Positions 58,135 through 64,000 of a stretch of 64,000 nucleotides of DNA are shown one piece after another. The notes beneath the pieces are model-generated. The model saw nothing but the letters and a program-made list of their open reading frames with translations, was not told the DNA's origin and made no database searches. This DNA is from Agrobacterium tumefaciens (GTDB taxonomy: Bacteria > Pseudomonadota > Alphaproteobacteria > Rhizobiales > Rhizobiaceae). The stretch spans positions 1,364,001-1,428,000 of the forward strand of contig NZ_CP039903.1 of NCBI RefSeq assembly GCF_005221385.1, written 5' to 3'. The position numbers were made by a program, and so were the translations under genes. The first letter of the stretch is position 1. Every line of letters starts with the position of its first letter.

Positions 58135-59361
58135 CTACACCTCAAAAGCCGTGATGATGCCGCCAAGACTGTCGCTTTTCCCGCCTGCGGCAATCGTCAG
58201 CTTGTAGACGGAATAGATATCAACCGTGATCGAATAACTGCGGCGCTCCCAGAAGACTTTGTCCTTCTGCGCCATTTCGATGATCTTCTTTTCGGGGCCT
58301 AGTTGCGGACGCTGGAGCTGCAGGAAGATGTCGATGTCGTTGGTGCCGCCATAGGCGTCGTTACGGCCATTATACCAGACCGAAACCTCATATTTTCCGG
58401 GATGCAGTTCGACAATCTTGAAGATGGAACTGTTGGCGTCACTTCTCTTCTGCTTATCCCAATGGCTATCCAGTTCCACCACATATTTGGTCGGCGGTAT
58501 CCCGCCATTTTCGGCACTCAGCAGGGAAGGTTTTTGCAGTTCGTCCGATTTGGGCGGGCATGGATTGGTCGCCCCGGATTGCAACGCGTCCTCATCGGTT
58601 TCTTTCGGTTTGTTGTTTTTCGGATCTTGTGCGTCAGTCGGAGCGACCTCCGGCTGCGAAACACTCGCGCAAGCAGGTCCGGCATCCTTCTTCGGCTCCT
58701 CATAACCCTGCCAGCCGAATTTTTTGCGGCACGCCGCATTGCTCCAGTCCTGAAGCTCGATGCCGGGGCCTGTGCCGCCGTCCCATCCAATTTCCTCATA
58801 GCTGACGACGCCCCAGCAACCATTCGGGGCGTCGGGGCTTTTACCGTTTTTGAGAATCCGGTCTTTACCGTTCAGCCGGTCGAATGTGTTGTTGACGATC
58901 ACCTCGCCGTCATAGGGATAGGGAGGAATGCCGCCGCAACGGTAAGTCAGCGCGTAGTCCATCTTTTCGACATTGAACAGGCCGCCCAACACCGTCTTAT
59001 AGGTAAATTTCGCTTCAATATCGGTGGTCAACCAGTCGATCGTCACGTCGCGGCTCACCACATCCTGTTTGGTGGAAGTGATGAGCGCGTCGAACGTATC
59101 CAGCACGTTTTTGCGGCGCACCTCATCGATAGGCACATTCGTCCGGGTCGGTTTCGTCGAGCGCTCACAGGCCTGCGCGATCACCCGTTTCGACTGGCTG
59201 TAATAGGCCAGCGCCCGGCCGCCTTCGAACAGCAGTCCGAATGTGAAAAGAAAAACCGGCATCAGCAATGCCGTCATGATCGCAAAATTTGCCCGCCGAT
59301 CCCTCAGAAGCAGGCGGAAATGACGCGCCGACGCGCTCAAGATTTTTTCAATATGAAACAT
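58135..59361 (-). CDS. TadG-like envelope protein
   Basis: 408 aa, first gene of a three-gene unit. The N-terminal helix (RRANFAIMTALLMPVFLFTFGLLFEGGRALAYY) is the TadG/TadE class feature. The large periplasmic part has many Cys (CERST, YRCGG, NGCWG, AACRKK, PACAS, NPCPP), unlike typical TadG, and no vWA motif was seen. Start MFHIEKILS at 59361. The gap 59362-59909 to adhC shows no other gene; it is AT-rich near 59620-59740. Confidence 0.75.
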   Translation of the reverse strand: MFHIEKILSASARHFRLLLRDRRANFAIMTALLMPVFLFTFGLLFEGGRALAYYSQSKRVIAQACERSTKPTRTNVPIDEVRRKNVLDTFDALITSTKQDVVSRDVTIDWLTTDIEAKFTYKTVLGGLFNVEKMDYALTYRCGGIPPYPYDGEVIVNNTFDRLNGKDRILKNGKSPDAPNGCWGVVSYEEIGWDGGTGPGIELQDWSNAACRKKFGWQGYEEPKKDAGPACASVSQPEVAPTDAQDPKNNKPKETDEDALQSGATNPCPPKSDELQKPSLLSAENGGIPPTKYVVELDSHWDKQKRSDANSSIFKIVELHPGKYEVSVWYNGRNDAYGGTNDIDIFLQLQRPQLGPEKKIIEMAQKDKVFWERRSYSITVDIYSVYKLTIAAGGKSDSLGGIITAFEV

Positions 59362-59909
59362 CTGCAATGATCGCTTTTCATCCAACCGCCACGGATCGTT
59401 CCGGCTCCCCCCAGCCAGACACACAAAGACTGCAGCCGGGCGAAATCCCCCCGGCCACAGGATATAAATTCAGCAAAACCGCTGATGCTCACCGCGATCA
59501 TGGCGGCGCGACACAAGTGGCGAAGGCCAATTGCACTCGCGAGATAAAGGTATTTTCCGGAACCACCGATTGATGGCCGCCCAATTTCATTCGTCATTCT
59601 ACATGGCGAATTAAACACCAGATTCGTAAATTAAAGATCACCCAAGTATCAAAAATAGTATGTAAAATCATATATTTAAATCAGATATTCATAATTTATT
59701 ATAGTCGAAATATTCAATTGAATACGCTGGGTCGATATTCCATTGCGGATACAATTTTGCCGAGGCTCGCTCTTCTCGTCCAGCACGAGACGTGCTTCAC
59801 TTTTTTGGTCGTAACTGAGACGTGAAGGTCGCTTTTGCCCCTTGTCCCTGCCGACAAGCTCGGGCAAAACAGCCCTATCCAATCATGAGACAACGCCAGG
59901 AGATCGAAA

Positions 59910-61037
<1,128 letters not shown>

Positions 61038-61224
61038 TCGGCAAATCACAGGAGGCGGGCGCGTTCGGCGCGCCTGCCTTGCATGCAAACGTGATCGCCG
61101 CCGCCGCCCTGCAGCCCAGACGATTAACGGGACAGTAAATCTATCGTCGTAAGGCAATACTACGCGGCGAGGTTGAAAAATCTCTTTCCCCGGCCAGTTA
61201 ACGCCAGACAGCGGAGAGCGACCT

Positions 61225-62064
61225 CTGAAAATCGTACCGATCGACAACGGAAACCGCGCCGCCGCCGTTGCCCTTTTGGCGAAAGGTTTCCCCGAAAAAA
61301 GCGCGGCTTTCTGGTCCCGCGGACTGGCGCTTATCAGCGACCACCATGCGCGCCGGAAACTCGGTTCGATCGGGCAATTGTTGATGAAGGGTGAGGACGC
61401 GGCGGGCGTTCTGTTGACGATCAAAAGCCGTCTGCCCGAAACCGGCAGCATCGTCGTCAACCTGTCCAGCTGGTATGTCGAGCCTTCGTGCCGGTGGTTT
61501 GCACCGCGTATGCTGCAAATGGCCTCCTCGTCTGAGGAAGAACTGTTTACCGACCTCACCCCGTCTCCCGAAGCCTGCAAGCTGAACGAGAGGCTGGGTT
61601 TTCAGACGGTGACGGATCACACGCTTTTTTATCCCCTGCCGCTCAAGGCTCTGCGTCCTTCCGGCGCGCGACTGAGCCCGCTTGCAGCCGCGTCGCCCGA
61701 TACCCTGCCGGCCGCAATGCGTGAGATGCTGGAAGATCACCTGCGGCTCGGCTGTATCGTGGCCATAATGCAGGCGGACGGCCATCACTATCCGCTGGTG
61801 TTCTTGAAAACCACAACCAAAAAGCTGCCCTCCGCCCGCTTGATTTATTGCGAGGACCGAGAGATCGCGCAAAGGCATATTTCTGCAATCGCCCGCCATC
61901 TTCTTTTCCGGGGCAGGCTTGCCCTGACGATGGCGGCGCTTGATGGTGAGCGCAATGCCGGCGGGTTCGCGGCACATAAATTCGCGCCGATACAAGTAAA
62001 AGGCGCATGGAACCCACATTTTATTAACGAAACATACTCAGAGTTGGTGTTATTGCCACCCTAG
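61225..62064 (+). CDS. Acyltransferase-like protein with probable CTG start
   Basis: About 279 aa. Two GNAT-like halves are suggested (KIVPIDNGNRAAAVALLAKGFP ... WYVEPSCRWFAPRML, and LNERLGFQTVTDH), but no precise family is named. The frame has no ATG or GTG upstream; a TTG at 61276 would remove the conserved-looking KIVPIDNGNR opening. A CTG at 61225 has GGAGAG six bases before it and is preferred. It precedes the ACP gene by about 106 bases and probably forms one cluster with it and the AMP-ligase. Confidence 0.6.
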   Translation: MKIVPIDNGNRAAAVALLAKGFPEKSAAFWSRGLALISDHHARRKLGSIGQLLMKGEDAAGVLLTIKSRLPETGSIVVNLSSWYVEPSCRWFAPRMLQMASSSEEELFTDLTPSPEACKLNERLGFQTVTDHTLFYPLPLKALRPSGARLSPLAAASPDTLPAAMREMLEDHLRLGCIVAIMQADGHHYPLVFLKTTTKKLPSARLIYCEDREIAQRHISAIARHLLFRGRLALTMAALDGERNAGGFAAHKFAPIQVKGAWNPHFINETYSELVLLPP

Positions 62065-62170
62065 GTATTTTAGTGAACCATAACTGACCTGACAGAATAT
62101 CGACCTTTATAGATAAAGCGTCATTTCGGGCGGGTTTTATGGGAAACACACGGGAAATCGGAGAACAAGC

Positions 62171-62434
62171 ATGCTTGCGGCAAAGAAAAGCGAAACCAAC
62201 GTTGCTGATACGATCCATTCCTATCTCTCGAGCCGTTTTCCCGCCCACGCACCTTTTACCGACGATACACTGCTTCTTGAAGGCGGCGCGATCGATTCGC
62301 TCGGTTTTCTGGAATTGATGATCTTCCTCGGCGAGAGTTTTGGCATCATTCTCGATGATGAACATTTCACGCCTGACAATCTCGGTACACCCGCTGATCT
62401 CATCGCCTTCGTCCTCAGGGAACGGAGGAGATGA
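62171..62434 (+). CDS. Acyl carrier protein
   Basis: 87-aa acyl carrier domain with the phosphopantetheine Ser in GAIDSLGFLEL (family D-S-L) and acidic helices. It is not the housekeeping AcpP. Its stop overlaps the start of the AMP-ligase gene by four bases (ATGA), so the ligase most likely loads this carrier. Confidence 0.9.
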   Translation: MLAAKKSETNVADTIHSYLSSRFPAHAPFTDDTLLLEGGAIDSLGFLELMIFLGESFGIILDDEHFTPDNLGTPADLIAFVLRERRR

Positions 62435-63963
62435 CACCGCATTTCCTGCTGCACCACCTGCTCGCCGCACGGGCGGCAAGCGACGATCAGGCCCTTATCC
62501 ATAAAGATATCGCGCTGAGCTATCGGGAATTCGCGCAAGCGGCGAGCCTTTGCGCGGCTGCCCTGCAGCAGGCCGGCGCAGAACGCGGCGACAGAGTCGT
62601 CATTTTCCTGCCACGCGGCATAGAGGAATGCTGGTCCATCTTCGGCGTCAGCATGGCATCCTGCGTTTTTGTGCCGGTCAATGCGCTGCTGAAATCACAG
62701 CAGATCCGCCATATCATCACGGATTGCGGCGCGAAAATCGTCATCAGCAGCAGGGCGATGCAGGAAGAACTCGGCGCAGCGCTGGAAGGCTTGGCCGATG
62801 TGAGCGTATTGCTGACGGAAAATATCGAGACCCGCACGAACGCGCCTGCCAAAACCTCGGCGGCAATCGGCGAGGACCTTGCGGCGATCCTCTATACATC
62901 CGGCTCCACCGGCTCACCCAAGGGCGTGATGCTGTCGCACCGCAATCTTCTGGCCGGCGCGCGCATTGTGCGGACCTATCTGGAGATTACGGCGAGCGAC
63001 CGTATTCTTTCCCTCCTGCCCTTCAGCTTCGATTATGGCCTTAACCAGCTGCTGACGGCCGTGGAACAGGGCGCCACCACGATCATCTCCACCTTCCGGC
63101 TGGGCGACGATATCGTCCGCGATCTGCGCGACCACGCCGTGACAGGTCTCGCCGGCGTGCCGACCGTCTGGGCAATCCTGACGAGGGCGGCCCCGTCGCT
63201 CGCAAAGACGCCCCTGCCGCATCTGCGCTATATCACCAATTCCGGCGGGCGCGTGCCGCAGGAAACCGTAAAGGCGCTGCGCGAAAAGCTGCCGGATACA
63301 AAAATCTACCTGATGTATGGTCTGACCGAGGCCTTCCGCTCCACCTTCCTGCCACCGGAAGAAATCGACAGCCGGCCGACCTCCATCGGCAAGGCCATTC
63401 CGGAATGTGAAATCTTCATCGTCACCGATAAGGGCCAGCGGGCAAAACCGGGCGAGCCGGGCATTCTCGTCCATCGCGGCCCGACGGTATCGCTCGGCTA
63501 CTGGAACCGGCCGGAAGACACGGCAAAAGTGCTGCGCCCTCATCCCTTCATTCCAGCGGCCCTGGGCGGCGAAACCGTCTGTTATTCCGGTGATCTGGCC
63601 GTGGAAGACGAGAATGGCTTCTTCAGCTTCGTTGCCCGCAACGATGCGATGATCAAATCGTCAGGCTATCGCATCAGCCCGACAGAGGTGGAAGAAAGCC
63701 TGATGTCCACCGGGCTGTTCCAGCAGGTTGCCGTCATCGGTCTGCCGGACCCCTTTGCCGGTGAAAGGGTGCATGCCGTGGCAACCGCCGCCAATGAAAA
63801 TATCGACGTTTCGGCAGCACTCAGGAAAGCCGCCGAAATGCTCGCTCCCTTCATGATCCCACGCGCCATCGAACTGGTCGACCGGCTTCCGGTCACCGCC
63901 AATGGCAAGGTGGATTACCGCGCGCTGGTGCGCGAACGGACGGACAATGTCGCCCACGGATAA
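62431..63963 (+). CDS. AMP-dependent acyl-CoA/ACP synthetase
   Basis: 510-aa adenylate-forming enzyme. A3 motif ILYTSGSTGSPKGVML, Y-G-L-T-E (MYGLTEAFRS), A7 YSGDLAVED, A8 hinge MIKSSGYRISPTEVEE and A10 Lys in ANGKVDYRAL are all intact, so it should activate a carboxylic acid and pass it to CoA or to the adjacent ACP. Substrate unknown. The next gene of the cluster, if any, lies beyond the right edge. Confidence 0.92.
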   Translation: MTPHFLLHHLLAARAASDDQALIHKDIALSYREFAQAASLCAAALQQAGAERGDRVVIFLPRGIEECWSIFGVSMASCVFVPVNALLKSQQIRHIITDCGAKIVISSRAMQEELGAALEGLADVSVLLTENIETRTNAPAKTSAAIGEDLAAILYTSGSTGSPKGVMLSHRNLLAGARIVRTYLEITASDRILSLLPFSFDYGLNQLLTAVEQGATTIISTFRLGDDIVRDLRDHAVTGLAGVPTVWAILTRAAPSLAKTPLPHLRYITNSGGRVPQETVKALREKLPDTKIYLMYGLTEAFRSTFLPPEEIDSRPTSIGKAIPECEIFIVTDKGQRAKPGEPGILVHRGPTVSLGYWNRPEDTAKVLRPHPFIPAALGGETVCYSGDLAVEDENGFFSFVARNDAMIKSSGYRISPTEVEESLMSTGLFQQVAVIGLPDPFAGERVHAVATAANENIDVSAALRKAAEMLAPFMIPRAIELVDRLPVTANGKVDYRALVRERTDNVAHG

Positions 63964-64000
63964 AACCCAGAGCCACGGCCCGGCCCTTGCGACTGCGCAA

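Overview
The window reads as a chromosomal segment of a Rhizobiales alphaproteobacterium, most likely Agrobacterium (A. tumefaciens/fabrum group). The grounds are the high GC content, the core proteins (fumarase, CTP synthase, ParE, malic enzyme-PTA fusion, NAD synthetase, trigger factor), rhizobial families (DUF1127, DUF2865, STAS-MlaE permease, B12-controlled BluB) and interspersed palindromic repeats typical of rhizobia. No plasmid, T-DNA, phage, transposase or CRISPR feature was seen.

Layout. 1-10,000: a partial L,D-transpeptidase (cut by the left edge), fumC, then tpiA, secG and pyrG on the minus strand, an exported hydrolase and parE. 10,000-17,600: epimerase, a ClpP paralogue, an ArsR/SRPBCC pair with a palindromic operator, a phospholipase D-family protein, a double-receiver response regulator and a dimethylglycine/sarcosine dehydrogenase-like enzyme. 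17,700-22,700: an unrecognised two-gene unit carrying a 9-bp tandem repeat, a large MscS channel and a GlsB/YeaQ-like membrane protein. 22,868-26,770: tRNA-Lys followed by a gene-poor stretch with a very AT-rich block and many small, mostly exported or unknown proteins. 26,775-32,335: PACE-type membrane protein, a hydrolase and a four-gene MCE/Mla lipid transport operon. 32,479-38,349: dipeptide epimerase-like enzyme, LpxH-like phosphoesterase, malic enzyme, DUF2865 protein. 38,497-40,521: the most unusual unit, an operator-bearing promoter, a 219-aa unknown protein and a cytosolic trypsin-like protease. 40,578-53,600: bluB with its cobalamin riboswitch, TolB-like propeller, VOC protein, nadE, LTA synthase-like sulfatase, DUF1003 protein, sthA, putative outer-membrane barrel, P-loop kinase-like protein, tig and tRNA-Leu. 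54,256-59,361: two DUF1127 small proteins, trmFO and an orphan TadG/TadE/TadE-like operon. 59,910-63,963: class III alcohol dehydrogenase and an acyltransferase-like/ACP/AMP-ligase cluster that probably continues past the right edge.

Functional groupings: central metabolism (fumC, tpiA, malic enzyme, nadE, sthA), envelope maintenance (L,D-transpeptidase, Mla system, LpxH-like, LTA synthase-like, MscS), information processing (parE, tig, trmFO, two tRNAs, secG) and several poorly characterised modules. Five copies of mosaic palindromic repeats, two copies of a second inverted-repeat family and one further rhizobial-type repeat lie in intergenic gaps. All assignments are from reading the sequence and recalling families; no database search was run.
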